Notes: generated by a model from the letters alone, not told the origin. A DNA stretch of 64,000 nucleotides from Glycomyces paridis (GCF_004912155.1 NZ_STGX01000003.1:124001-188000), one strand, 5' to 3'. Positions 17,013 through 26,029 are shown, counted from the first letter of the stretch. Made by a program: numbers and translations.

Positions 17013-17489
17013 ATGGCCACCGACGAACTCCTGGCGCGGGCGCTCGCATCGCTCGGCGACGGCGGCCCGGTCTCGGCCGAGGCGATCCGCCGCCTCACCG
17101 ACCCGGCCGACGTCCCCGAGTCCATGACGATCGCCGAGGCCGCCGACCTCCTCGACGTCTCGGCCCACACGCTCCGGTACTACGAGCGCGCCGGGCTCAT
17201 CGCGGTCGCCCGCGACGCCCTCGGCCACCGCGTCTACGACACCGCCGCCGTGCGCCGCCTCGTGTTCCTCACCCGGATGCGCCTGTCCGGCATGCCGATG
17301 CGCGACCTCCAGCACTACATCGCCCTGGTCGACGCGGGCGCCCACACCGTGCCCGAGCGACTCGACATGCTCATCGAGCACCGCGACACCGTGCGCCGCC
17401 GCATCCGCGAACTCACGCTCTCCCTCGCCGCCACCGAGTTCAAGATCGCCGCCTACGGCGGCGAGGCCGCCCCCGAATCCCCGGAATGA
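17013..17489 (+). CDS. MerR-family transcriptional regulator
   Basis: 158 residues. The winged-helix DNA-binding domain starts at about residue 38 ('MTIAEAADLLDVSAHTLRYYERAGLI') and a dimerising helix follows. The C-terminal part is short and lacks the Cys cluster of metal-sensing members, so the effector is unknown. A 37-residue extension precedes the domain if ATG 17013 is used; an internal ATG at 17124 would remove it. It probably controls the palindromic promoter ahead of the SDR gene, hence itself. A bidirectional terminator follows. Confidence 0.85.
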   Translation: MATDELLARALASLGDGGPVSAEAIRRLTDPADVPESMTIAEAADLLDVSAHTLRYYERAGLIAVARDALGHRVYDTAAVRRLVFLTRMRLSGMPMRDLQHYIALVDAGAHTVPERLDMLIEHRDTVRRRIRELTLSLAATEFKIAAYGGEAAPESPE

Positions 17490-17492
17490 CGA

Positions 17493-17520
17493 ACGGCCCC
17501 GGGCGAATGCCCGGGGCCGT
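17493..17520. terminator. Bidirectional terminator between merR and ctaA
   Basis: 12-bp perfect stem, ACGGCCCCGGGC and GCCCGGGGCCGT, with GAAT loop. It lies between two convergent genes, 3 bp from one stop and 13 bp from the other, so it can serve both. Confidence 0.8.
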
Positions 17521-17533
17521 CCGGCAGTCTCGT

Positions 17534-18514
17534 CTACGCGGCCGGCTCGGGCTCGCGCTCCACGATGACGTCGCCCTCGCGCTCGCCGTGGATCTCGTAG
17601 TGCAGCGGCACCGCCTCGACGCTCGGTTCGCGGCGGCGCAGACTGAAGGGCACCGCGACCGCGGCCACCCACAGCACGCCCGCGCCGAGCATGTGCAGGC
17701 CCACCAGGAGCTCGGGCAGGTCGAGGTAGTACTGGACGTAGCCGATGACGCCCTGGGAGAGCTCCACCGCCAGCAGCGCGTAAGCGACACGCCGCGCGGC
17801 GAGCGGCGCCTTCACCGCGTGGAGCGCGGCGATGAGCGCCACCGTCAGGCCCAGCAGCAGCCACACCGCGTCCGCGTGGAGCTGCGACATCAGCGCCGGG
17901 TCCATCCCGTTGCGCGGCGTGTCGGCGTCGCCCGCGTGCGGACCCGAACCGGTCACCACCACGCCGAGCACGATCACCGCGAACGCGACCCCCACGATCC
18001 CGCGGCCCAGCAGCACCACCGCGCGCGGCACCAGCTCGACCACCTCGCCGTCCGGCTCGCCCGAGCGCGCGTACAGCGCCACCGACAGCGCGACCAGCGG
18101 GATCGAGGCCAGGAAGTGCAGGCCCACCACCCACGGGTTCAGGTTCGTCCATACCGTGATCCCGCCGATGATCGCCTGCACCGGGACGTACAGCATCCCC
18201 AGCACCGCGAGCCGCACCAGCGAGGTCCGCCGCGGAATCCGCAGCCACGCCGCCAGCAGCGCGCCCAGCGCGACCGCCACCAGGGCGAACGTCAGCACCC
18301 GGTTCCCGAACTCGATCACCCCGTAGATCCCCATCTCAGGGGTCGTGGTGAGGGAGTCGGCGGTGCACTTGGGCCACTCCGGGCAGCCCAGGCCGGACTC
18401 GGTCAGGCGCACCGCGCCGCCGGTCACGATGATGCCGACGTTCGCGATCACGCTGGCGAACGCCCACCGCCGAATCGCCTTGGGCTGTCCGAACCACCGC
18501 TGCAAGAGCTTCAC
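17534..18514 (-). CDS. ctaA: Heme A synthase (COX15/CtaA family)
   Basis: 326 residues with eight likely membrane helices. Converts heme O to heme A for aa3-type cytochrome oxidase in the cytoplasmic membrane. The N-terminal half has 'VIANVGIIVTGGAVRLTESGLGCPEWPKC', including the paired-Cys loop, and a heme-ligand His in 'GLHFLAS'. The second half repeats the pattern with 'VVTGSGPHAGD', 'QLHADAVW' and 'GLHMLGAG'. The C-terminal 35 residues are a charged tail. It is divergent from sufR, and an IdeR/DtxR-like box lies 77 bp upstream of its start. Iron control would suit a heme gene, but which of the two genes the box serves is not known. Confidence 0.93.
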   Translation of the reverse strand: MKLLQRWFGQPKAIRRWAFASVIANVGIIVTGGAVRLTESGLGCPEWPKCTADSLTTTPEMGIYGVIEFGNRVLTFALVAVALGALLAAWLRIPRRTSLVRLAVLGMLYVPVQAIIGGITVWTNLNPWVVGLHFLASIPLVALSVALYARSGEPDGEVVELVPRAVVLLGRGIVGVAFAVIVLGVVVTGSGPHAGDADTPRNGMDPALMSQLHADAVWLLLGLTVALIAALHAVKAPLAARRVAYALLAVELSQGVIGYVQYYLDLPELLVGLHMLGAGVLWVAAVAVPFSLRRREPSVEAVPLHYEIHGEREGDVIVEREPEPAA

Positions 18515-18590
18515 GCCGCGAATCTAACCCCTTGCCTGCGAGGGAGGGCACCGCGGTCCGCCTGGTGTGGGCCGCGCCGTGCGTGACAGG

Positions 18591-18609
18591 TGAGGTTAGG
18601 CAAACCTGC
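18591..18609. promoter_or_regulatory. IdeR/DtxR-like iron box
   Basis: TGAGGTTAGGCAAACCTGC matches the 19-bp DtxR/IdeR consensus (TTAGGTTAGGCTAACCTAA) at 15 positions, including both AGGTTA/AACCT cores. It lies between divergent ctaA and sufR, so it could bring either or both under iron control. Confidence 0.65.
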
Positions 18610-18634
18610 GTGCCCCGTCTCACCATCGGCCATC

Positions 18635-18663
18635 TCGACGCTTCCCGGCGAATTAAGTAACAT
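18635..18663 (+). promoter_or_regulatory. Candidate sufR promoter
   Basis: TCGACG and TAACAT are 17 bp apart. The predicted start of transcription is at about 18670, directly at the GTG chosen for sufR, implying a leaderless message. Confidence 0.45.
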
Positions 18664-18670
18664 TTACCTT

Positions 18671-19408
18671 GTGGAAATGGTGACGAGGGCGACCAGCCAC
18701 TCGACGGACGGGGACACCCGCCGCCGAGTGACGCGGCTGCTGCTCGAAGGCGGCCACGCCACGGCCGCCGACCTCGCGCGATCCCTCGGCATCACCGCCA
18801 CCGCCACCCGCCGCCATCTCGACGCGATGGAGGCCGAGGGCCAGGTCGAGACCCGCGTGGTCAGGACCGCAGGCCGCGGCAGGCCCGCCAGGAGCTACCA
18901 GCTCACGGCGGCCGCCCGCACCTCCCTCGGCCACACCTACGACGACCTCGCGATGGAGGCGCTGCGCTGGATCCGCCGGTTCGAAGGCGAGGACGCCGTC
19001 GGCGGCTTCGCCGCCGAGCAGGTCGCGCGCCTGGAGGCCCGCTGCCGGGCCGCCCTGGACGCGGTCGACTCGCAGGACCCGATGGCCCGCGCCCAGGCGC
19101 TGGCGAACGCCATGTCCGGGGAGGGCTACGCCGCCACGGCGTCGGTCATCGCCTCGGGCGGGCAGATCTGCCAGCACCACTGCCCGGTGGCGGGCGTGGC
19201 CGCGGAGTTCCCGCAGCTGTGCGAGGCGGAGACCAGGGTGATCAGCCGCCTGCTGGGCGTCCACGTCCAGCGGCTGGCCACGATCGCCAACGGGGACGGG
19301 GTGTGCACCACCCACGTGCCCGGAACGAAGCGCGGCCCCCGGGCCGCGGGCGCCGAAGGGGGAGGCGGCCCCGTGCCGCTGCCCGACCCCGGACGCGCGG
19401 ACCGATAA
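18671..19408 (+). CDS. sufR: SufR-type Fe-S-sensing transcriptional regulator
   Basis: 245 residues from GTG 18671; ATG 18677 and GTG 18680 are alternatives, and none has a clear ribosome-binding site. The N-terminal winged helix (about residues 15-80) is ArsR/DeoR-like, with 'ATAADLARSLGITATATRRHLDAM'. The C-terminal half has the cluster-ligand cysteines of SufR: ICQHHCPVAG followed by a further Cys in 'FPQLCEAE'. SufR normally represses the suf operon when its Fe-S cluster is intact and releases it when clusters are lost. It is the first gene of sufR-B-D-Rieske-C-S-U-T. The overlapping iron box adds a possible second input. Confidence 0.92.
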   Translation: MEMVTRATSHSTDGDTRRRVTRLLLEGGHATAADLARSLGITATATRRHLDAMEAEGQVETRVVRTAGRGRPARSYQLTAAARTSLGHTYDDLAMEALRWIRRFEGEDAVGGFAAEQVARLEARCRAALDAVDSQDPMARAQALANAMSGEGYAATASVIASGGQICQHHCPVAGVAAEFPQLCEAETRVISRLLGVHVQRLATIANGDGVCTTHVPGTKRGPRAAGAEGGGGPVPLPDPGRADR

Positions 19409-19435
19409 CCCGACAGGTCAAAGGTGAGTCTTGAG

Positions 19436-20869
19436 ATGACCGACACGCACAAGAGCGAACCGCTGAGCCAGGAGGAGGCCCTCGCCTCCCTGGAGCGGTA
19501 CGAGTACGGCTGGGCCGACTCGGACGCCGCCGGCGCCAACGCGCGCCGCGGTCTGACCGAGGAGGTCGTCCGCGACATCTCCGCGCGCAAGAGCGAACCC
19601 GAATGGATGCTCGACCTGCGCCTGAAGGGCCTCAAGCTCTTCGGCCGCAAGCCGATGCCCAACTGGGGCGCCGACCTGTCCGGCATCGACTTCGACAACA
19701 TCAAGTACTACGTCGAGGCCTCCGAGAAGCAGGCCGAGTCCTGGGAGGACCTGCCCGAGGACATCAAGAAGACCTACGACAAGCTGGGCATCCCCGAGGC
19801 CGAGCGCCAGCAGCTCGTCTCCGGCGTCGCCGCCCAGTACGAGTCGACGGTGCTCTACCACTCCATCCGCGAGGACCTGGAGCAGCAGGGCGTGGTCTTC
19901 ATGGACACCGACACCGGCCTGCGCGAGCACCCGGAGATCTTCAAGGAGTACTTCGGCTCCGTGATCCCGGTCGGCGACAACAAGTTCGCCGCGCTCAACA
20001 CCGCCACCTGGTCGGGCGGCTCCTTCATCTACGTGCCCAAGGGCGTCCACGTCGACATCCCGCTCCAGGCCTACTTCCGGATCAACACCGAGAACATGGG
20101 CCAGTTCGAGCGCACGCTCATCATCGCCGACGAGGGCTCGTTCGTGCACTACATCGAGGGCTGCACCGCCCCGGTGTACTCCTCGGACTCGCTGCACTCC
20201 GCGGTCGTGGAGATCATCGTCAAGAAGGACGCCCGCGTCCGCTACACGACCATCCAGAACTGGTCGTCCAACGTCTACAACCTGGTCACCAAGCGCGCGA
20301 TCGCCGAGCAGGGCGCGACCATGGAATGGGTCGACGGCAACCTCGGCTCCAAGGTCACCATGAAGTACCCGGCCGTGGTCATGGTCGGCGAGCACGCCAA
20401 GGGCGAGGTCCTGTCGGTCGCGATGGCCGGCGAGGGCCAGCACCAGGACACCGGCGCCAAGATGACCCACGCCGCGCCGAACACCTCCTCGACGATCGTC
20501 TCCAAGTCGATCTCCCGGGGCGGCGGTCGCACCTCCTACCGCGGCCTGGTCAAGGTCGACGAGGGCTCGCACCACTCCAAGTCGACGGTCAAGTGCGACG
20601 CGCTCCTGGTCGACACGATCTCGCGCTCCGACACCTATCCTTACGTGGACATCCGCGAGGACGACGTGGACATGGGCCACGAGGCGACGGTCTCCAAGAT
20701 CGGCGAGGACCAGATGTTCTACCTCATGAGCCGCGGCCTCACCGAGGACGAGGCGGCCGCCATGATCGTGCGCGGGTTCATCGAGCCCATCGCGAAGGAA
20801 CTGCCGATGGAGTACGCCCTGGAGCTCAACAGGCTCATCGAACTCCAGATGGAAGGCGCGGTCGGTTAA
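19436..20869 (+). CDS. sufB: Fe-S cluster assembly scaffold SufB
   Basis: 477 residues. SufB is the main scaffold of the SufBC2D complex, on which Fe-S clusters are built from SufS-derived sulfur. Family blocks include '[36 protein letters not shown]', '[20 protein letters not shown]' and the conserved Cys in 'VKCDALLVD' near the C-terminus. No intein interrupts it, unlike SufB of some mycobacteria. ATG 19436 is preferred over GTG 19424 because the AAAGGTGAG ribosome-binding site overlaps the latter and is well spaced for the former. Confidence 0.96.
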   Translation: MTDTHKSEPLSQEEALASLERYEYGWADSDAAGANARRGLTEEVVRDISARKSEPEWMLDLRLKGLKLFGRKPMPNWGADLSGIDFDNIKYYVEASEKQAESWEDLPEDIKKTYDKLGIPEAERQQLVSGVAAQYESTVLYHSIREDLEQQGVVFMDTDTGLREHPEIFKEYFGSVIPVGDNKFAALNTATWSGGSFIYVPKGVHVDIPLQAYFRINTENMGQFERTLIIADEGSFVHYIEGCTAPVYSSDSLHSAVVEIIVKKDARVRYTTIQNWSSNVYNLVTKRAIAEQGATMEWVDGNLGSKVTMKYPAVVMVGEHAKGEVLSVAMAGEGQHQDTGAKMTHAAPNTSSTIVSKSISRGGGRTSYRGLVKVDEGSHHSKSTVKCDALLVDTISRSDTYPYVDIREDDVDMGHEATVSKIGEDQMFYLMSRGLTEDEAAAMIVRGFIEPIAKELPMEYALELNRLIELQMEGAVG

Positions 20870-20903
20870 GCGACCGGGACCAGGACTAGGAACCAGAGAT
20901 TTC

Positions 20904-22091
20904 ATGAGCATCGAATTGGCGACCGCCAAGCCGCACACCCACGGCGCGGGCGAGGTGCCCCCGAAGACGAAGTCGCAGCTGCTGCGCTCGTTCGAGCCCG
21001 CCGACTTCCCGGCACTGACCGGTCGCGAAGAGGATTGGCGCTTCACGCCGATCAAGCGTCTCGCGGGCCTGGACTCGGCCGAGACCGCGCCCGCGGCCAA
21101 GGCCGCCGAGTACGCCGTCCGCAGCCTGTCCGGAGGGGTCACCGCCGAGGCGATCGGCAAGGACGACGAGCGGCTGGGCTCCATCCTCACGCCCTTCGAC
21201 CGGCCCAGCGCCGTCGCCTGGGCCAAGAGCGAGAAGGCCCTCCTCGTCGCCGTCGCGCCCGAGACCGCCGTGTCCGAGCCGATCTGGATCGACGTCACCG
21301 GCGGCGGCCTCGACGGCGCCACCTGGGCGCACACGTTCATCGAGGTCGGGCATCATGCCGACGCCACCGTCATCGTGCGCCACACCGGCCAGGCCCGCCT
21401 GGGCGACAACGTGGAGATCTCGGTCGGCGACGGCGCGCACCTGCGCCTGGTCGTCGTCGCCGAATGGGACCGCGAGTCCACCCACGTCGAGCACCAGAAG
21501 GCCCGCCTCGGCCGCGACGCGAAGCTCGACCACATCGCCGTCACGCTCGGCGGCGACCTCGTGCGCCAGTACCTGTCGATCGACTACGCCGCCCAGGGCG
21601 GCTCCGTCGACGCCCTCGGCCTCTACTTCGCCGACGCCGGCCAGCACCTCGAACAGCGCCAGCTCGTGGACCACTCCGTCCCCGACTGCCGCTCGAACGT
21701 GAACTACCGCGGCGCCCTCCAGGGCGAGACCGCCCACACCGTGTGGGTCGGCGACGTCCTCATCCAGGACAAGGCCACCGGCACCGACACGTACGAGATC
21801 AACCGCAACCTCGTCCTCTCCGACGGCGCCCGCGCCGACTCGGTCCCCAACCTGGAGATCGAGACCGGCGAGATCGTCGGCGCCGGGCACGCCTCCACGA
21901 CCGGCCGCTTCGACGAGGAGCACCTGTTCTACCTCCAGTCGCGCGGCATCCCCGAGCCCGAGGCCCGTCGCCTGGTCGTGCGCGGCTTCTTCAACGAGAT
22001 CCTCCAGAAGGTCCCCGACGAGGCGCTCCGCGAGGAGCTCACCGAACTCGTCGTCGCCCGCCTGGACGCCGAGGCCGGTGCCACGGCATGA
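20904..22091 (+). CDS. sufD: Fe-S cluster assembly protein SufD
   Basis: 395 residues, paralogue of SufB and its partner in SufBC2D, with a role in iron acquisition by the complex. The C-terminal half has the shared beta-helix fold, with 'RSNVNYRGALQGETAHTVWVGDVLI' and 'HASTTGRFDEEHLFYLQSRGIPEPEARRLVVRGFF'. The N-terminal 100 residues are variable, as usual for SufD ('EEDWRFTPI'). The gene starts 34 bp after sufB and its stop overlaps the Rieske gene start (ATGA). Confidence 0.95.
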   Translation: MSIELATAKPHTHGAGEVPPKTKSQLLRSFEPADFPALTGREEDWRFTPIKRLAGLDSAETAPAAKAAEYAVRSLSGGVTAEAIGKDDERLGSILTPFDRPSAVAWAKSEKALLVAVAPETAVSEPIWIDVTGGGLDGATWAHTFIEVGHHADATVIVRHTGQARLGDNVEISVGDGAHLRLVVVAEWDRESTHVEHQKARLGRDAKLDHIAVTLGGDLVRQYLSIDYAAQGGSVDALGLYFADAGQHLEQRQLVDHSVPDCRSNVNYRGALQGETAHTVWVGDVLIQDKATGTDTYEINRNLVLSDGARADSVPNLEIETGEIVGAGHASTTGRFDEEHLFYLQSRGIPEPEARRLVVRGFFNEILQKVPDEALREELTELVVARLDAEAGATA

Positions 22092-22438
22092 GTGAGACCG
22101 TGACCGACGACGACTTCCTGCGCGTCTGCGCGCTCGGGGACCTGCCGGAGGCCGAGCCCGTCGCGGCCGACATCCACGGCACCTCGATCGTGCTCGTGCG
22201 CAAGGGCGAGGAGGTCTTCGCCCTCTACGACGAGTGCTCCCACGCCGCCGTGGCGCTCTCCGAGGGCGACGTCGAGGACTGCTCGATCGAATGCTGGCTC
22301 CACGGGTCGAGCTTCGACCTGCGCACCGGCAAGCCGTCCGGCCCGCCCGCCACGGTCGCCGTCCCGACCTACCCGGTCGAAGTCCGCGACGGCGACGTCT
22401 ACCTCAGCCTGAAACCCAAGACCACCGAAAACGCCTGA
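22088..22438 (+). CDS. Rieske [2Fe-2S] ferredoxin-like protein of the suf operon
   Basis: 116 residues. Rieske cluster ligands are complete: C50-x-H52 and C69-x2-H72, separated by 16 residues. It resembles the small non-heme ferredoxin subunits of dioxygenases, but its place between sufD and sufC is a fixed actinobacterial arrangement, so it probably supplies electrons to cluster assembly (inference). The ATG overlaps the sufD stop. Confidence 0.92.
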   Translation: MSETVTDDDFLRVCALGDLPEAEPVAADIHGTSIVLVRKGEEVFALYDECSHAAVALSEGDVEDCSIECWLHGSSFDLRTGKPSGPPATVAVPTYPVEVRDGDVYLSLKPKTTENA

Positions 22439-22449
22439 AGGAATCTGCA

Positions 22450-23211
22450 ATGAGCAAGCTCGAAATCCGCGACCTGCACGTCTCGGTCAACACCGACGAG
22501 GGCGCCAAGCCGATCCTGCACGGCGTCGACCTGACCATCTCCTCCGGGGAGACCCACGCCATCATGGGCCCCAACGGGTCCGGCAAGTCGACCCTGGCCT
22601 ACTCGCTGGCCGGGCACCCGAAGTACGAGATCACCGGCGGCACCGTCCTGCTCGACGGCGAGGACGTCCTGGAGATGAGCGTCGACGAGCGCGCCCGCGC
22701 CGGCCTCTTCCTCGCCATGCAGTACCCGGTCGAGGTCCCCGGCGTCAGCGTCTCCAACTTCCTGCGCACCGCCAAGACCGCCGTCGACGGCGAGGCCCCC
22801 AAGATCCGCACCTGGATGAAGGACCTCAAGGGCGCGATGGCCGACCTCAAGATGGACGAGGCCTTCGTCAACCGCAACGTCAACGAGGGCTTCTCCGGCG
22901 GCGAGAAGAAGCGCCACGAGATCCTCCAGATGGAGCTGCTCAAGCCCAAGTTCGCGATCCTCGACGAGACCGACTCCGGCCTCGACGTCGACGCGCTGCG
23001 CACCGTCTCCGAGGGCATCAACCACGCCAAGGCCACCAGCGAGTCCGGCGTCCTGCTCATCACGCACTACACGCGCATCCTGCGCTACGTGAAGCCCGAC
23101 TTCGTCCACGTCTTCGTCGACGGCAGGATCGCCGAAGAGGGCGGCCCCGAACTGGCCGACAAGCTCGAAGCCGAAGGCTACGAGTCCTACGTCGGCACCA
23201 AGGCCGCCTAG
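22450..23211 (+). CDS. sufC: Fe-S cluster assembly ATPase SufC
   Basis: 253 residues, ABC-type ATPase of the SufBC2D complex. Walker A GPNGSGKS (residues 40-47), the SufC-specific 'AMQYPVEVPGV' after the Q-loop, signature FSGGEKKR, Walker B 'FAILDETDSGLDVD' and the switch His in 'LLITHYTRIL'. ATP hydrolysis drives the rearrangement of SufB/SufD needed to build a cluster. A GAAGGAAT ribosome-binding site precedes ATG 22450. Confidence 0.96.
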   Translation: MSKLEIRDLHVSVNTDEGAKPILHGVDLTISSGETHAIMGPNGSGKSTLAYSLAGHPKYEITGGTVLLDGEDVLEMSVDERARAGLFLAMQYPVEVPGVSVSNFLRTAKTAVDGEAPKIRTWMKDLKGAMADLKMDEAFVNRNVNEGFSGGEKKRHEILQMELLKPKFAILDETDSGLDVDALRTVSEGINHAKATSESGVLLITHYTRILRYVKPDFVHVFVDGRIAEEGGPELADKLEAEGYESYVGTKAA

Positions 23212-23231
23212 ACCACAGGAAGAAGGAGCCC

Positions 23232-24500
23232 GTGGAGGCAGTCTCCAAGCTCGACGTCGAGGCGATCCGCGCCGACTTCCCGATCCTCCAGCGCAGGATC
23301 GGGGACAAACCGCTGGCCTACCTCGACTCGGCCGCCACCTCGCAGAAGCCCGTCCAGGTGGTCGACGCGATGCGCCGCTTCACCGACCACTCGAACGCGA
23401 ACATCTCGCGCTCGGTCCACACGCTCGGCGCCGAGGCCACCGAGGCGTACGAGGGCGCCCGCGCCCGCGTCGCCGCCTTCATCGGCGCCCCGAGCGCCGA
23501 CGAGGTGGTGTTCACCAAGAACTCCACCGAAGCGATCAACCTGCTGGCCTACGCGTTCCAGAACGCCGCGCTCGATCCGCACGCCGACCCGAGGTTCCGC
23601 CTCGCGCCCGGCGACGAGATCGTCGTGACCGAGATGGAGCACCACGCCAACCTCATCCCGTGGCAGCAGCTCGCGCTGCGCACCGGGGCGACGCTGAAGT
23701 GGATCGGCATCACCGACCACGGCCGCCTCGACCTCGAAGCGGTCCCCGAGGTCATCACCGAACGCACGAAGCTGGTCTCGTTCACGCACGTCGCGAACCT
23801 GCTCGGCACCGTCAACCCGACCTCGCAGATCACCGCCCGCGCCCGCGAGGTCGGCGCGCTCGTCGGCCTCGACGCCTCCCAGTCCGTCCCCCACATTCCC
23901 GTGAACGTGGCGGACCTCGGCGTCGACTTCATCGCCTTCACCGGACACAAGATGCTCGGCCCCACCGGCATCGGCGTCCTGTGGGCGAAAGCGGACCTGC
24001 TCGACGCGATGCCCCCGTTCCTCACGGGCGGCTCCATGATCAAGACCGTCACCATGGAGAAGACGACGTTCGCCGAGGCGCCCGCCAAGTTCGAGGCCGG
24101 CACCCCGCCGATCGCCGAAGCCGTGGGCCTCGCCGCCGCCGTCGACTACCTCGACGCACTCGGCATGGAGAACGTGCGCGCCCACGAGAAGGAGCTCGCC
24201 GGGTACATGCTCGAACGGCTCGAATCCGTCGACGGCCTCACCGTCATCGGCCCCCGCGTCCCCATCGGCCGCGGCGCCACCGTCTCCTTCACGTTCGCCG
24301 ACATCCACCCCCACGACGTCGGGCAGATCCTCGACGCCGAGGGCATCGCCGTCCGGGTCGGCCACCACTGCGCCAAACCCACCTGCGACCGCTTCGGCGT
24401 CAACGCCACCACCCGCGCCTCGGGGTACGTCTACAACACCCACGAGGAAATAGACCGGCTCGTGGCGGCGTTGGCCCAGGTGCGAAAGGTGTTCGGCTGA
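23232..24500 (+). CDS. sufS: Cysteine desulfurase SufS
   Basis: 422 residues, PLP-dependent class V aminotransferase fold. Takes sulfur from cysteine, leaving alanine, and passes it to SufU. PLP lysine K240 is in FTGHKMLGPTG. The active-site Cys C380 is in VGHHCAKP, followed by 'TTRASGYVYNTHEEIDRLV' as in group II desulfurases. GTG 23232 follows AGGAAGAAGGAG. The stop overlaps the sufU ATG by one base. Confidence 0.95.
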   Translation: MEAVSKLDVEAIRADFPILQRRIGDKPLAYLDSAATSQKPVQVVDAMRRFTDHSNANISRSVHTLGAEATEAYEGARARVAAFIGAPSADEVVFTKNSTEAINLLAYAFQNAALDPHADPRFRLAPGDEIVVTEMEHHANLIPWQQLALRTGATLKWIGITDHGRLDLEAVPEVITERTKLVSFTHVANLLGTVNPTSQITARAREVGALVGLDASQSVPHIPVNVADLGVDFIAFTGHKMLGPTGIGVLWAKADLLDAMPPFLTGGSMIKTVTMEKTTFAEAPAKFEAGTPPIAEAVGLAAAVDYLDALGMENVRAHEKELAGYMLERLESVDGLTVIGPRVPIGRGATVSFTFADIHPHDVGQILDAEGIAVRVGHHCAKPTCDRFGVNATTRASGYVYNTHEEIDRLVAALAQVRKVFG

Positions 24501-24955
24501 TGGACCTCGACGAGCTGTACCAGGAAGTGATCCTGGACCACTACAAGCGCCCCCGCGGCGCCGGCCTGCGCGAACCCTACGAGGGCGAGTCCCACCAGGT
24601 CAACCCGACCTGCGGCGACGAGATCACCCTCCGGGTCCACGTGAAGGGCGACCGGGTCGCCGACGTCTCCTACGAGAACGTCGGCTGCTCGATCTCCAAG
24701 GCCTCCGCGTCGGTGCTGTACGAACTCGTCCACGACACGACCGTGGACGACGCGCTCGCCCGCCTGGCCGAGTTCACCGAGCTCATGAACTCCAAGGGCC
24801 AGTCCGATGGCGACGAGGAGACCCTTGAGGACGCCGTCGCGTTCGCGGGCGTCTCGAAGTACCCCATGCGCGTCAAATGCGCGCTGCTGGGCTGGATGGC
24901 GTTCAAGGACGCCCTGGTCCGAGCTGAAGCCGAAACCGGAGGGAGCCGCCCATGA
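24500..24955 (+). CDS. sufU: Sulfur-transfer protein SufU
   Basis: 151 residues, zinc-dependent sulfurtransferase that accepts persulfide sulfur from SufS and hands it to SufB. The zinc ligands C38, D40 (NPTCGDE), C63 (GCSIS) and C127 (VKCALLGW) are all present. The insertion that separates SufU from IscU is visible between residues 63 and 127 ('FTELMNSKGQSDGDEETLEDAVAFAGV'), shared with Gram-positive SufU. Its stop overlaps the sufT start (ATGA). Confidence 0.94.
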   Translation: MDLDELYQEVILDHYKRPRGAGLREPYEGESHQVNPTCGDEITLRVHVKGDRVADVSYENVGCSISKASASVLYELVHDTTVDDALARLAEFTELMNSKGQSDGDEETLEDAVAFAGVSKYPMRVKCALLGWMAFKDALVRAEAETGGSRP

Positions 24956-25290
24956 CCGACACCGTGAAGGCCAAGGAGGAGGACATCCTCGAAGCCATGA
25001 AGGACGTGGTCGACCCCGAGCTGGGCATCAACGTCGTCGACCTCGGCCTCATCTACGGCGTCCACGTCGACGAGCAGAACGTGGTCACCCTCGACATGAC
25101 ACTCACCTCGGCGGCCTGCCCGCTGACCGACGTCATCGAGGACCAGTCCCGCTCGGCCCTGTGCTCCGGTCCCGAGGGCGGCCTCGCCACCGACCTCAAG
25201 ATCAACTGGGTGTGGATCCCGCCGTGGGGCCCCGACAAGATCACCGACGACGGACGCGACCAGCTCCGGGCCCTCGGCTTCAACGTCTGA
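24952..25290 (+). CDS. sufT: SufT/MIP18-family (DUF59) Fe-S maturation protein
   Basis: 112 residues covering one DUF59 domain: 'EAMKDVVDPELGINVVDLGLIYGV', a conserved Cys in 'TSAACPLTDVI' and 'WVWIPPWGPDKIT' near the end. Members help late Fe-S protein maturation. It is the last core gene of the suf operon. The acVLRF1 gene follows after 4 bp and may be read from the same transcript. Confidence 0.92.
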   Translation: MTDTVKAKEEDILEAMKDVVDPELGINVVDLGLIYGVHVDEQNVVTLDMTLTSAACPLTDVIEDQSRSALCSGPEGGLATDLKINWVWIPPWGPDKITDDGRDQLRALGFNV

Positions 25291-25294
25291 CCGG

Positions 25295-25960
25295 ATGACC
25301 TCGACCTCCAGGGAGCGGTCCGCGTCCGGCGGCGGCCGGATCGTCGAGATCGAGCCCGAGCGGCTCCCGCGCTGGGTCGCCAACTTCGGCGACCGCAACG
25401 GCGGCATCGCCGCCCACCACGCCGAGGGCGACGCCTGGACGATCGAGTCCAACGGCGGCACGTCGGCCGGCATCCGCTGGGTGCTGGCCGACGGCCTGCC
25501 CGCCGCCTGGCTCCTCGACCCCGACCCGATCGTCGCCGCCGAGCACCTGCGCGACTACGCCCTCGAACCCCGCCGCATCGCCGTCCTCCTGGCCCGCAAG
25601 GGCGCCTACTCCGTCGGCGTCGTCAGCGACGGCCGCGTCGCCGCCTCCAAGACCGACACCGCCTACGTCCAGGGCAAGACCAAGGCCGGCGGCCAGTCCC
25701 AGCAGCGCTTCGCCCGCCGCCGCGACGGCCAGGCCAAAGCGGCCGAGAAACGCGCCAAGGACGCCGTCTTCGCCGTCCTCGGCACCGCCGCCTTCGACGC
25801 CCTCGTCACCGGCGGCCCCGTCGAAGGCATCCTCGAAGACCCCCGCCTGCGCCACCTGCAACCGAACGTCCACTTCGGCGACATCCCCGAACCCAAGCAG
25901 GCCCTCCTCACCACGACCGCCTACCGCGCCATCGGCTTCAGCATCCGCCTCACCGACTGA
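25295..25960 (+). CDS. acVLRF1-type peptidyl-tRNA hydrolase/release-factor homologue
   Basis: 221 residues. The family resembles the Vms1/ANKZF1 branch of eRF1-like proteins, which free stalled nascent chains from tRNA on ribosomes. The GGQ-type loop is present as GGQSQQRFARRR (residues 132-143), preceded by 'DTAYVQGKTKA'. The N-terminal part (residues 15-115) has the beta-rich start of the VLRF1 domain. No ankyrin or zinc-finger module is attached, so it is a minimal form. It begins 4 bp after sufT, probably in the same transcript. The family call rests on the motif; activity is not shown. Confidence 0.8.
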   Translation: MTSTSRERSASGGGRIVEIEPERLPRWVANFGDRNGGIAAHHAEGDAWTIESNGGTSAGIRWVLADGLPAAWLLDPDPIVAAEHLRDYALEPRRIAVLLARKGAYSVGVVSDGRVAASKTDTAYVQGKTKAGGQSQQRFARRRDGQAKAAEKRAKDAVFAVLGTAAFDALVTGGPVEGILEDPRLRHLQPNVHFGDIPEPKQALLTTTAYRAIGFSIRLTD

Positions 25961-26029
25961 CCGGCGCACCGCGCGCCGTTGCCGCCCCTCCCTAGACTGT
26001 CCTCGCCCCCTGCCGCGAAGGACACCGCC

